A stretch of DNA of 64,000 bases from Centroberyx gerrardi (lineage: Eukaryota; Chordata; Actinopteri; Beryciformes; Berycidae): the NCBI RefSeq assembly GCF_048128805.1, contig NC_136006.1, positions 8,728,179 to 8,792,178 of the forward strand. Reading direction: 5' to 3'. Positions within the stretch are counted from its first letter, which is position 1. Each line of letters begins with the position of its first letter. Of the stretch, positions 1-45,389 are shown one piece after another. The notes beneath the pieces were generated by a model that ran no database searches, was not told the origin of the DNA, and worked only from the letters and a program-made list of their open reading frames with translations. The translations under genes were made by a program, and so were the position numbers.

Positions 1-217
1 AAATGGTAAACACCCCATTGTTGCATGTTGCAACTTTAAATGGGAACTGAGACGGTTATGTTCTATGCTGGTAGGATAGAGTTTAGTGAATGATTTGGGG
101 TTTTTTTGTTGTTGTTTTTTTAAATGTAAAACTTCCATTCATTTCTAATTTGCAGCTTTTGTACTTTTTCGCTGCCAGTGAAACTGAATGAGATATACTC
201 ATATGTGCTCTACGCAG

Positions 218-281
218 ATGGGGGAACACACCCATGGATGAAGCCTGGCACTATTTGAATACAATTCCCATTCATTTCTAA
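218..281 (+). pseudogene. Tandemly duplicated, decayed copy of the gls terminal exon
   Basis: A second copy of the start of the gls last exon lies about 135 bases upstream. It has an intact acceptor (acgcag, ending at 217), and in the gls phase it reads WGNTPMDEAWHYLNTIPIHF followed by TAA at 279-281. The first nine residues match the real exon, after which the copy diverges. Flanking sequence is duplicated too: the 'ccattcatttctaat' motif occurs near 135 and near 269. If spliced, it would give a glutaminase with a short alternative C terminus. Whether it is used cannot be told from sequence. Confidence 0.6.
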
Positions 282-352
282 TGGGGAGATGCCAGTGCCA
301 TGCTGCCGGTGAAATTCTGCGATTGAGAAATGCTCCTGTGTGCTCTGTGCAG

Positions 353-506
353 GTGGGGGAACACGCCGATGGACGAAGCCTTGCACTTCGGCCACCATGA
401 CGTCGTCACCATCCTGCAGGACTACCATGACAAGTACAGCCCGCAGCCCGCCGCCGCCACCGACGACAAGGAGAGCGCAGAGAAGAACCTGGACGGCCTG
501 CTGTAG
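353..506 (+). CDS. gls: Glutaminase, last coding exon (partial gene)
   Basis: This is the 3'-terminal coding exon of kidney-type glutaminase, the mitochondrial enzyme that deamidates glutamine to glutamate. The acceptor at 351-352 (tgtgcag) opens a frame that reads WGNTPMDEALHFGHHDVVTI, continues LQDYHDKYSP, and ends KNLDGLL followed by TAG at 504-506. The ankyrin-like NTPMDEALHFGHHDV stretch and the C-terminal NLDGLL match the KGA isoform of GLS. The exon enters in a phase where its first base completes a codon. All upstream exons lie outside the window. The middle of the exon is richer in Pro/Ala (PQPAAAT) than in mammals. The downstream neighbour, stat1, is convergent. gls next to STAT1 is conserved synteny in vertebrates, which supports both calls. 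Confidence 0.93.
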
Positions 507-800
507 GTCTCCTGGCCCCCGGGGAGCTGCTGCTGCCGCCGCCACTGCTGCTGAAACGCCTCAATAAGACTTGTAGATTTTTAACGCTGTGGTGGACCGT
601 GACGCTTTTTTGGAATAACTTTGTACAATAGTGCTCGTACCTTTGAAAAGTGTGCTGAATTTGTGTATTGTTTTGTTCTTTTTCTGTGTCCCATCTGGTA
701 GCAGCAGTCGTTTTAAGTGTGCTTTGCTTTCAGGCTGTATATTGCTTCACCTCTCTACTTCAGATCTCTTCCTCTCCTCTGCTGTAATGTATTGTGTGTA

Positions 801-831
<31 letters not shown>

Positions 832-3142
832 CTCACCAGTACTATTTAAAGTGATGATACAATATCTGAAATGATATTATGCAACATGTAAATTATTTCT
901 GTAATCTGGAGGTAAATCCTGATGATATCACAGGATAGAGATATAGATTGTATCACAGTGTGTTAGTCTAGATCAGGTCTAGTTTTGGTAATATTCTATA
1001 TTTGGTAATACGTCGGTAATACTCTCACTATTGTAGTTATGTGAGATGTGATAAATGATGGTATCAGTTTCCCGGTGTGTTGCTGCCCTCTTTCACATTT
1101 AGCAGTAGAAGATGGAAACCAAATGGCTGTAAGGAAGACTGTGCAGCAGCGGGAAACTCCCTTCAGCTGATGGGAGAGTTATAACAGTTGGGCGGGTCAC
1201 ATGCTGCAGGCTGCGTCACAGGTTTTCACTGGTTTTATGTCCTGCTACCATGATACAATATATGGGACAGTAGGGTGTGTGTGTGAGTGTGTGTGTGTGT
1301 GTGTATATATATGGACATATTCTTGTGAGCACAATAATTCAAGAACAATATATAATAGAAACTTAACACCTACAGCACAACTTCCCCCTGTAGAGAAGAT
1401 GATGTAATTGGATTTTGGAGCATACATTTGCATATAAATGAGGAAATGAAGAATTTTCTTTAAACTACTTAATGCTTCTCCTTAACATTTGAAACTACTT
1501 AATGCTGCTCCTTAATGCTTTAAGATACAGAGTTCTATTAATACCATGTTGTTGTTGTACGTTGACATAGAAATATTTGCTAATTAGGTCGTTAATTAGC
1601 ATATGTACTGAGCTCATTAGCATAACTGGTGATGTGCCCGTCTCCTCTAGATAGACCCACATCACTGTTGTTCTCCTGACTGATGCAGGTCTTTGGCAGG
1701 TTACGTGCTGATGAATTGTTTGTTCTCCTTTGAAGACCAGCTGAGATTGTAATCTTAATTTAATGTGCTTTGATACACTTGGGCTTCTTATAGCAAAGGG
1801 AGCGGTATGCAGTTATTTCATTTCATAGGGGGAATCTTCAAAGGGTAATAATTCATTTAAAGACATAAGGTTGTAAAATTGAATGTGTTGCATTTAGGAT
1901 GGGCACAAGATGCTTTCCTTATCTTTATGCTTTAGTTACATTTTTATGTTGTTGTTTTTTGTTTGTGTGTGTTTTCAACCTTGACAGAGTATGGTGATCT
2001 GAACAAGGAACATAATCTTCAAATATTCAGAAATTCAGGCAGGCAGGTCGTCTATTTTGACTAATCCTTTACTGTCAGGACCCCCAGAAAATCAGCAAAC
2101 CCGGATTGGCCATTCCTTATTGATTTTAAAGGTTTTGTTGTCCATATGAACTAATAATGTTAAGTCTTTTTTTTTTTTTTTTGTCATTAAGCTCTTGTGC
2201 CTTTGGTCAAGATCCAAATCAGATCTGGCTAAAACAGGATTTGCAAATTTTTTTTGTTTTTTTTTGTTTACCCTGCTTGGACTGTCAGATGGGCAGGGCT
2301 TCCTGCATAGAACAATTCAAGGAGAACCAGGAAAGGTCAGGAAAATCTTTGGAAGTCGATTCAGTTTTACTTTCCTGTGATTGACACTTTAATGTAGCCC
2401 CTAAACAATTCCCAATGCTCCAAAGAATTATTTGCAAATAATCTTTTACCCAGTGCTGATCCAAATCACTGTCTATGAATGTAAACATTTTGCGTTATGA
2501 GATGAAAAAAAAACGGTATAAACGTGTATCACTCGTCATCTGTCCCCCAAAAGTTAAACTAAGTTACCAGATTGTAATGAATGCTGCTGTTCTGACAATG
2601 TTGTGCGATGAATGTTTCACATATGGAAGACTGAGATGTTTTCAGTGTCTGCTATTATCATTATTATAATCTAAACATTGTGGAATGAGTTTACAGTCAC
2701 TTCAAACTACAGTTTATTTAAAGTTACATGTCGTAGGTTTCCATGGTTATACATTTACTGTAGCAGTGTATTTTCTGGAATGTTGACAAGAATTGGTAAA
2801 AAAAAAAAAACGTACAAACTTATGAACTAATACATTATTTGTTCGACGACTTAAATTTCAAGTACATTGATTCTTAAAGCATTTGACTTCTACATGGAAA
2901 ATAAGCGCTGCAACTTTCATAACCCCCTATCACTCGAAATATTGATCTGTTCTGATTGTTTACAAACATTACCAACAATATTCAATACATAGAATACAAT
3001 AAAACTAATGGACAGTCTAAAGAAACACTAGGTGCTCTCGTGGATTAAGAAAAAGTAAAGTCCTGAGGGTTTACTTTACTTACTTTTTTCCTCTGGAGAT
3101 TTTCAGTTTTGGAGCTAGTATCTCAGTTTTCTGTACAATAAA
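507..3142 (+). other. gls: gls 3' UTR and gls-stat1 intergenic sequence
   Basis: No coding exon is visible here. The sequence is A+T-rich, with TG microsatellites near 794-834 and 1276-1312 and poly-T runs near 2168 and 2250. Canonical AATAAA signals on the + strand occur at 2998-3003 and 3137-3142, both inside an 'acaataaaactaatg' repeat, and could end a long gls 3' UTR; which one is used is unknown. An AATAAA on the - strand at 2713-2718 could serve stat1, so the two convergent transcripts may overlap. Confidence 0.4.
2713..2718 (-). terminator. stat1: Candidate distal stat1 polyadenylation signal (AATAAA)
   Basis: Canonical AATAAA on the - strand about 1.4 kb past the stat1 stop. If used, the stat1 transcript would overlap a gls transcript that ends at 2998-3003 or 3137-3142. 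Confidence 0.3.
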
Positions 3143-3615
3143 ACTAATGTTTAGATGTCACATCAGAAGACTTTTAGTCAAAAGCTCGCTCCGTCAATTT
3201 AACAGTGCAAAAAATGCTTCAGTGAAGTGAAGACGAATACAAACAATTTGATTACTGTAGCGGAGCAGCAGTTTCAACAGAGGGCGCAATACTGAAAATA
3301 CAGACTGGGACTTCAAGGATTTCAATCTATTGGTGTAATATGCAGTTCAACTTAAACTAGTAAGACTAAACTATTCATCTTACATTTCCTGATCAAACTG
3401 TTTAGGATTCTGAGAAAGGTATTTTGCATTATCAATAACTTCATGCCATGCTGGAGTTCTGACCCGGTTTTGACAGATTTGAGTCAGGACTTGAGACTTC
3501 TGAATGTGCTGCTGGACACGTTTTCCCTTTTCCCCTGGTAAAGTTCATTATCAAAAAGGTGTATAGTACAAATGTGATTTCTCTTGGCACTGGAACACAA
3601 ATATATGATGTATAT

Positions 3616-3621
3616 TTTAAT
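3616..3621 (-). terminator. stat1: Candidate stat1 polyadenylation signal (ATTAAA)
   Basis: ATTAAA on the - strand lies about 490 bases past the stat1 stop codon. A canonical AATAAA lies further on, at 2713-2718. Either could end the transcript. Apart from these signals, the stretch 2719-4106 shows no coding exon and is the likely stat1 3' UTR. Confidence 0.3.
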
Positions 3622-4106
3622 AAACAAAAGTATATTACATGTATGTCGGCGTTCTTGTTTCCTTTACAGAGCAACTTTGTTTCCTTCTGCTCAAACTGCC
3701 CAATCCGTGCAGTTTGGACTGAACTCCAGTTAAAATAATCAAACTTCAGCGCAGTGAAAATGAGCAAATACGGACAGGAAAAAAATGCGAAGATGACTTA
3801 TTCCATTGATTATACCTGAGATGCAGAATGCTGGTGATTTTTTTTGTGTAAACCTTTATGTCATTATGTCCCTCTTCCACGAACCTCACTAAGAAATTGA
3901 TTAATTTCAAACAAACCCTCCAAAGCTTTGGTGTACGAGACAAAGAAGAAGTATGAACTGATTCCTGCCATATCGGAAATACATTTTTGACTACAATTGT
4001 GACTAGTTGAAGATAGATATACAGTACGTTTGACATACAGCTTTAAGGATTTCACTGGGTTGATGGAGTCGCTGGAGGAAGCCTCGAGTGTTGCTTGAGA
4101 GTCCAG

Positions 4107-19366
<15,260 letters not shown>

Positions 19367-19378
19367 CTGCAGCTACCA

Positions 19379-19422
<44 letters not shown>
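19379..19422. repeat. (AC)n microsatellite at the stat1 exon 1 acceptor
   Basis: On the transcribed strand this is a (GT)n run ending about 12-13 bases before the coding exon, so it occupies the place of the polypyrimidine tract. Confidence 0.95.
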
Positions 19423-19423
<1 letters not shown>

Positions 19424-19933
19424 AAACTGTATAATTAACCATTCAAACTATTGAAGTCTTCAAAAGTTTTGAAAGTATTGTATTAAATTGTAAGGGGACG
19501 CGCTAATTAGAAAACAAAGAAATATTACAATAGAATAAAATGTCAGGGAGAAAAATGAAATAACCCAGTAAGCCCTTAGGGTCAATAATATATTTTACAT
19601 GGACCCCAAGAAGACTAGTCTGTCGCTTGTGCGTCGACTCTGGGGATCCACAATAAAGAATAAACAATATAAACTACAACTTATTAAGTAGACCACAGAC
19701 ACACTGTACAGAGACATTATGGGAATATTATTGTGGTTTTTGGAGGTAGATATGTCAGCTTTGAAATTGCTACCTGACATTCAGCCTCAGTAACTATTTC
19801 AACAAATGATCCCTGATTCAATCCTGGTGTTTTATGAGCAATCATCACTGGGCTATTTTTCCCATATTGATCAAGTTCAGGACTGTATTTCTTCTTCGGC
19901 TGCACTTCCTACAAGACAAACAAATGGACTTAC

Positions 19934-20140
19934 CTCGGGTTGTTGTTGTTGCTGTTGTTGTTGAACAAGGTAAGTGTATATATAAACGTATCCAGCGGGA
20001 GTTCAGCTGCTGCCAGCTGTTTAATCGGCTGTCGTCTCGTCTGACAACCTGAGACACTGAGTTTCGGCAGTTCTCAGCAGAGAAAAGGAGAGGGAGGGGT
20101 TCTTATACTCCGGACCACGTGATTCTCCAGAAACGGGCTC
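19934..20140 (-). promoter_or_regulatory. stat1: stat1 5' noncoding exon 1 and core promoter
   Basis: A strong donor (CCCGAG|GTAAGTCC on the - strand, exon edge 19934) marks a 5' untranslated exon with a CAA-repeat. TATAAG on the - strand at 20102-20107 is a TATA-like box, which would put the start site near 20075. Upstream lie a TTC-N4-GAA site (TTCTCCAGAA, 20123-20132), an E-box CACGTG (20116-20121) and a CGGAAGT ETS-type site on the - strand (20154-20160). A GAS-like site fits the known autoregulation of STAT1 by interferon; function here is inferred. Confidence 0.5.
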
Positions 20141-20339
20141 GCGGGGATGTGCCACTTCCGTTTAAAAAGTTTCGCCTTCAAAATACGGTTGGCTGTCTGG
20201 TGTTGGTGAAAGGGTTTGATCCTGAGAAAACCTCACAACTCCAGTCTTGGTGATTTTCATATTTAATTTCAATTGAAGGATTACATGACACTCTATGGAT
20301 GAGAAAAGTCTAGGCTATCACGCTTTGGGCTGATGAAAC

Positions 20340-20560
20340 CCTTTCAAGTTCAAGTTCAAGTGTGTTTATTTGTCATTTACACAGCATAAAACAGGGTAAA
20401 CTGCGACGAAATGCTTGCCTGCTGGGTCCTATCAGTATAAAACAGAATAGAAACATATAAAATATATAAAGATAAATAAAGAATTAAAATAAAGAATCCG
20501 ATTACAATAGAAAAAAAACAGTTAAGAGAGGAAAATTAATAGGAAAATAAAAAAAGGCAT
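20340..20560. repeat. Interspersed repeat, retroelement-like
   Basis: 'caagtgtgtttatttgtcat' followed by 'aaactgcgacgaaatgcttg' and an A-rich tail looks like a dispersed fish repeat with a retroposon-like end. Family not identified. Confidence 0.35.
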
Positions 20561-20774
20561 ATGAACATAATATTGTTGCAAATTATGGCTAGTGCAGTGA
20601 CGTCACATGGGATTTCAAAACCTAAACTCAAAAGGTCATGGTGATTAAGCTGAAAACAAGGCTGTTTCCTAGTTTCTGAAAAGTTGACATTTCGGAGATA
20701 GTTTAGATGAGGTTTTTACTGGACAGCGACAGGAAGGGTTATGTGGGTGAACTCACAGTTCACTATTAAAACTA

Positions 20775-21003
20775 GAAGGGCACTCGGAGAGCGCAGACCT
20801 CCGCCAAGGTTCGTGCTATTATTGCTTGTTCGTGAGTCGGATCCGGCCGGATCCGCTCCAAAATTTAATGGGTTCTTCCTTGGCCCATGCTACACCCTTC
20901 CACGAAGTTTCATGAAAATCGGGCCAGTAGTTTTTCCGTAATCCTGCTAACAGACAAACAGACAAACAAACGGCACCGAAAACATAACCTCCTTGGCGGA
21001 GGT
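20775..21003. repeat. Dispersed repeat with 'cctccgccaagg' inverted ends
   Basis: It begins 'gagagcgcagacctccgccaagg' (shortened: ACCTCCGCCAAGG) and ends CCTTGGCGGAGGT, an inverted pair about 200 bases apart. Between them is 'tttcatgaaaatcgggccag' and an 'acagacaaacagacaaacaa' stretch. I recognise this as a widespread animal repeat type but cannot name the family. Confidence 0.55.
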
Positions 21004-21898
21004 AATTATACTTTCCCAAAAAGCATGATGGTCATGACTTTTTTAGTCACTAGATGGCAACCATATCAAATAACTCAAACGCAGAGATTAGAATAGTTTG
21101 GATGTCAAAAATCAGGATTATCTTGATCCCAGTGGAGTCACGGTGGTTTTAGAGACATGAAGGGCTTTATACATAAATATATATATAACCAAGAAACTAA
21201 TGTAGGCGGGGGGAGGATGGGATAATACAGCCTTTACACCATTTAATGTTACATCTTATCAAATAAACAAAACCTTCCAATCAAAGTCTCATAGCAGCTG
21301 CTGAACCAGCTGGACGCTCAACATAAGACAAGCTCATTTTAAAAGGATCCTTGAAGTAATACAATTTTGCAGAGAAATGGGAAGTTTTGTTTTGAATTAT
21401 TTTTGCCATCCAAAATTGAATTTTGTCTTTAAATTCTTATGCATTGCATACTTCCATACTTGGATAAAGTCAATCTCCAAACGGTCTGCTACTGTTTCAT
21501 AGTTCACTTGTGTCTTTTTGGTCTAACATGTTACATTTTGTCCAACAGATGGCAGGTAGACGCTATTTAAAGACTGCAGATCTGGATTCTCTTGATGTTG
21601 GTGGTATCTGGACCACAATGATCCTATCTTCATAGTTTAAAAAAAGAAAAGAAAAAAAAACCCGAAAATCAGCAAGATCAGTCTGATCCTGGATTACAAA
21701 AAAGGGCATTAAAAATCAGTTAAATTCTGACCCAGATTTAAAGTGCAGTGGTTGGAATGAAAACCTGCAAACTAAAGTCTGTTTCCAAGTTCCTTTCCAG
21801 AGATCTCAGTAAAGACACCAGGAAGGTCGTTGTTGCCTTGGTAATAACTAATGGGCACCCAAATAAACAACACCCACCCGCCCACCGCTCTCCGCGAG

Positions 21899-21992
21899 TC
21901 ACGTGGTTCTCGGGAAACTCAAAGCGCAGCGTCAGTGTCAAGCAGCTGCCAGTTGCATAAACTTCCGGTTTAGAGGCTTGCCTTCAAAATAA
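21899..21992 (-). promoter_or_regulatory. Second copy of the stat1 promoter-like module
   Basis: CACGTG (21900-21905), one base, then TTCTCGGGAA (21907-21916) has the same order and spacing as CACGTG plus TTCTCCAGAA in the stat1 promoter. Downstream, ACTTCCGGTTTA and GCCTTCAAAATA (21961-21992) repeat ACTTCCGTTTA and GCCTTCAAAATA of 20154-20190. It lies about 1.8 kb farther from stat1. Confidence 0.4.
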
Positions 21993-22001
21993 AGGTGTAC
22001 A

Positions 22002-22033
<32 letters not shown>

Positions 22034-23408
22034 CAGTGTACACACCACCTGCAAATCATATCCAAATACTTGGGGTACCTCAAGTTTGTAACAGTCGCAA
22101 ATGTGCCTGCTGTGCTTTTGGAACATTGTTTGGTTGCAGTAACAGATTAAGTCACTGGGTGGCGCTCCTTGTTTTTACTGGGACTGGGTTACAGCGGCAG
22201 GTTGAGTACTACTCCCAGTCTGTCTCCCGACTAGTAGCTTGTCTCTTCAGTAACGATTTGGTACGTGTTAAACTATATCAATCTACATGTATGTTGAGAG
22301 ATTATAGTGCCGTAGAGACCAGGCATTGTATGGTTGACAAGTACAGGTGAATAAAGTGGTACATGTGTGAAATCCCAATACTTAACGTCGTCTGGCTCTG
22401 TCATGCTATCTCGGAGCAGCCTACTTCCCTAAAGCTAATGTAAGCTAAAACACGACCAAGCGCGTTGCAAGTTACAATTTGGAGTGCTAGTAAACTATAA
22501 AATAAAGGAGATTATAGCACTGACTGCCATTTGACAAAGGGGGGGCATTGGGAAATTAGGAATATTTAAGGCCAACTAAAGGAGAAGAGCAAACATAAAA
22601 CATTATTTGAAGGATTAAAAACAGCTGCAGACTATCTGAGCAGCTTTTTTTACAGTAAGATATAGTATAGGACACAGCGAACTTGATAAAAAAAGACAAC
22701 TCATACACATCTTGTAAGAATACATTTATGTTCACATTTGTTTCTTGAGCCGGTGTCTACTTATCAACAATGAGTCTGCGGAGATTGAATACATTCATCC
22801 AGAAATAATGCAGGCACCTTAATCCCACAATTATTAATTTCATTATGCTATAAAAACACAGCTTTAATCAAAAAGTGTGACCATCAAGTTCAACTGCTGC
22901 CAGTAGAGAGCGTGCTAGTGCAGCAGGTGAAAGAGACTGCTGTATCACATGTATGGTTGTGCTGCTAATAATATCTCAAAATGGCTGAAATAAAGTAGAA
23001 AGCGAATTGTTAATATTGTACATAACATTCACATGCCAAAATAACCACAATCAAATGGTTTTATAAACTGTAGGTTTTTATAAACAATCAGTCAACATTA
23101 AAAAAATAAAACTGAAAAAGTCGGTTGTCATTGACCAATAACAAAAAACAAGAACTGTAATAAACAAAATTCCTTGAAAAACAATTCTGAATAACTATGT
23201 CAAAAATCTATAAACACGAATTGACAACACAAGCAATTAATCCTTTGTAACAACAAAAACTCTGGACTTCAGCCACATAGTTGACCCTGTTCCGTGGATT
23301 ATCAACCCGATCCAGACGTTGATTGGAGGCTGACGTCAGGACGTTGCCGAGAGTTTGTAGGAACCATGTAGGAACCTTTGAGAGACAAGTGGTGTGGTTC
23401 ATCTGGCT

Positions 23409-42463
<19,055 letters not shown>

Positions 42464-42649
42464 ACCTTGATATTTTCTTCCTTTTTTCTTTTTTCTCTTA
42501 AGAAAAGCCTAGGGACAGGAGTTGGAAACTATCAATCGCTATAAACTCTGTATGCAGAACATCAGTCGCATCAACTTGTTTGTATCCAGTTGAAGTGGCA
42601 CTATGTTAATTTGCATTGTCCCTATCAAATAAATAAATAAATATCCCTT

Positions 42650-43300
42650 TTGGAAAAAGGGATATACCTTAAGTATAGCCTAGGCTACTTCAGTGTAAAA
42701 CTAACTTTGGGGAACTGTGGGTGTACTCATACTCATACTTGTAACTCAAAGTACACTACCAGTATACTTGATCGGACTGAAATAGTCCTTCTAAGTTTAT
42801 ATCTGGATACTTTTACTTGAAGTTGACTCACACAAATAGGCTACTAAAAGTGTACTAAAATATAGTTCTGGGTAAACTGCAAGTACTATCAGCAGATCAT
42901 GGTGACTAAGCACAAAGCCTGTTGTGGCTTAGGTATACTTTAAGTATACTTAAGTCACAACAAGTTACTGTACATTGAGTATACTTCTACTATCATTAAC
43001 AGTATAAGCCAAAGTATACTATTCTCAGTAAACTTTTGCAAAAGTATTAAGTCTAAAAGTCTAAAAGTACGAGTATAACTTTAGGTATACTATTCTCAAG
43101 TGTACCTTTTGCAAGTACAACAAAGGTAAAATGAAAGTACATTTGCTCTTTTTTTTTTTTTAGTTTAAAATAAAGTAAAAATGCACTGAAGTAAACTTAT
43201 TCTTTCTAAGGATAACACAAGTAAAATAAAGTTAACTTACTCATTTTTAGTTTAAAATACTAAAAATGCACTGAAGTAAGCTGCTTTTTTTTTTTTTTCC
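42650..43300. repeat. AAGTATACTT-rich repeat region (first stat4 intron)
   Basis: The palindromic decamer AAGTATACTT and near variants (agtatact, ggtatact, aagtacact) occur more than fifteen times in about 600 bases. This pattern fits a DNA element with subterminal repeats; no clean termini were found. Confidence 0.5.
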
Positions 43301-43377
43301 CAAGAGATAACCTATAATATCTATATTTTTAGAGTTTGTGTGGTAGATATTCATGCTCATATTAGTCATGTTGTTAC

Positions 43378-43497
43378 CTGATGCGTTTCTCTGCTGTGTT
43401 CCCGTCAGTCTCAACGGCCCTCCACCATGTGCGCTTTGTTTCCCTCTTTGACTTTCGGTTTTAATGTGCCGAACTGTCTAGGAAGTCCTATTTATTC
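43378..43497 (-). promoter_or_regulatory. stat4: stat4 5' noncoding exon and TATA-like box
   Basis: The donor GCATCAG|GTAACAA (exon edge 43378) ends a probable 5' UTR exon. AATAAATAGG on the - strand at 43488-43497 is a TATA-like element, placing the start near 43460. The exon holds a tiny upstream ORF (ATG at 43428, reading MVEGR then stop). No interferon-type element was recognised. Confidence 0.45.
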
Positions 43498-45285
43498 AGA
43501 AGGCTGCTCCCTAAACACCGCCCCTCCGCTCTGCTTACCGGGGCAGACACGCATATTCATCTAGTGTACATTTACATGGTATGTGGTCATCATGAAGAGA
43601 AAATTTATTAAAGTTATTTTCAAGATCAGGACTGTTTTTTCAAAAGACACATGAGGAAGCTTTCTTGCGTGTGTGTGTGTGTGTGTGTGTGTGTAATGTG
43701 TGTGTGTGTGTGTGTGTGCAATCTACTATAGCAGTCTTAGAATATTTTAGAAGGATACTATACACATATTATAGCAAAATTATAGGTTCATATAGGCATA
43801 TAAAACTCACTATATAGTCACTATAAACTCTATTGATTGAACTCTACTGACTCTATTGACTGCTGAGACTTCAGATTACAGACTATTGATTATTTGTTTT
43901 GGGAATGGCAATTTGTAAAACACTTGGTGTGTATTGGAGAACTTCTTACAGAACTACTCTGGACAATCATTAAGAAAAAAAACAGTAAGTAATATTGATA
44001 TTTCTTTTTTTTTATCCTGTATCCTATGTCTTTGGTTGTTTTTTTATTTGTAGGCTAATAAAAACTATAAACTACTGACTAGAGAACACTGAGACGGTGT
44101 TTTGTTAGTGTGCACGTGCGTGTGGGCACGCGGGCATGCGGGTACAGACCTATTCAGTCATCATGGCATATGGTATGAGAGAGATATAGAACAAAGAGGA
44201 ATAAAGAAAGGGAAGTCTCTTTCAAAATGATACACAGATATAAACCTACAGACCATTATCTTGGTTGGATATCTGTTGTTTTTGTGGTAATATCTTCATT
44301 TATTCCGCTCCTGTGCCCTTAGCCTTTACCCTTCTGGGAAGTCTTATGCAGATTTATTACTGACAACACTGACTATGATTCACAATTTGTCTAGAAAATG
44401 TAGCCTATTTGGTTTGGTTTAAGTAAATACAATGGCAACAAAATGAAAGAATTATATATTATTAACCTAATGGTTCTCTTAGCAAAATTGTAAATGTAGT
44501 AATTCCAATCCTTTATTTGTGATATTTGAAAACATAACCAAGCAGCCAACTTCAAAACAAATGTCTCCTCTGAAAATAAGCAAGCTGTCAAGTCAAGGCA
44601 AGTCAGTTTGTGTGTTTTATCTGATATGTTTGTGTGAATGTCTCTTCCCCCCTGGCTTGGTGTTTATTTGATTGTTGTTAGGTTTTGTGAGCTGTGCTGT
44701 GTCATGACTAAAAAATAAATAATAGAGAAAATAACTATAATTGTAAATATATATATGTATATATTAGAGACGTTGGTGGATGCCAGGAACCATATCTGGG
44801 AAACACTATATCTGATCTACTCTTAACATCATAGTTTTTCTGATAAATTAGGGTTATGTTACTGTGACAGTTATAATTATATCCCTATGCGGATATGTTT
44901 ATTCTCCAGAGGTAAGCTTTAAAATGATTTAGGGGAGATAATAATAAGTGGAGAAGTTCTTTTGAATGTTTTCCTTCATGTCATGTTCTTCATTATTTCC
45001 TACCTGCATTTAATTTCACAGTGATGTGGCATGTCCCGTGATTCAGCGTGAAACCGCTAGATGGCGACAACGCGGCATAATTAAAGTAAGCGCGGGTCAG
45101 AAGCACAGACTAAAAAAGACTGTCACGGGTGACATTTTGGAGAGTAGAAAACAGCAATTTACAATGAAAACGGTGTTAAAATCAGCGTGGGATGCAAGGA
45201 ATTGTAGCACTTTGGTTGATTTCTTGAAGGATGCAGGTTTAGTGGAAAGAACTTGATTACAAGTAATGACATGAGTAGTGATTTG
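43498..45285. other. stat4-wdr75 divergent intergenic region
   Basis: The two genes point away from each other here. I see two (GT)n tracts (43670-43718), a short (TA) stretch near 44750, A+T-rich unique sequence and an unassigned 76-codon frame (45026-45256). No known exon was recognised. Confidence 0.5.
45026..45256 (+). CDS. Unassigned 76-codon open frame
   Basis: A single open frame, MACPVIQRETARW… ending LKDAGLVERT, lies 130 bases before wdr75. I do not recognise it. It begins within 'gtgaaaccgctagatggcg', which recurs as 'gtgaaaccagtagatggcgg' at 45286, so a retroelement origin is at least as likely as a gene. Strand and length are visible; function is not. Confidence 0.15.
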   Translation: MACPVIQRETARWRQRGIIKVSAGQKHRLKKTVTGDILESRKQQFTMKTVLKSAWDARNCSTLVDFLKDAGLVERT

Positions 45286-45367
45286 TGAAACCAGTAGATG
45301 GCGGTAATTCAACGAACGAGGACGTGAACCGCCGGCAAAAGCCAAGAAGAAGAAAAAGAAGAAGGGG
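45286..45367 (+). repeat. Retroelement tail with (AAG)n just before wdr75
   Basis: 'ccagtagatggcggtaattc' then 'gaaccgccggcaaaagccaa' and a GAAGAAGAAAAAGAAGAAGG run match a tail type dispersed in fish genomes. It ends about 22 bases before the wdr75 start codon, so it may form part of the promoter or 5' UTR. Confidence 0.5.
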
Positions 45368-45389
45368 TGAAAGTTGAATTTCAAAAAAC

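Larger units (their letters stand above)
20141..23408. other. stat1-stat4 intergenic spacer
   Basis: I see no conserved coding exon here. It holds a retroelement-like tail (about 20345-20560), a repeat with GGAGGT inverted ends (20775-21003), poly-T (about 22000-22028), a duplicated promoter-like module (21899-21992) and probably the stat4 3' UTR below 23408. The rest is A+T-rich unique-looking sequence. Confidence 0.5.
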
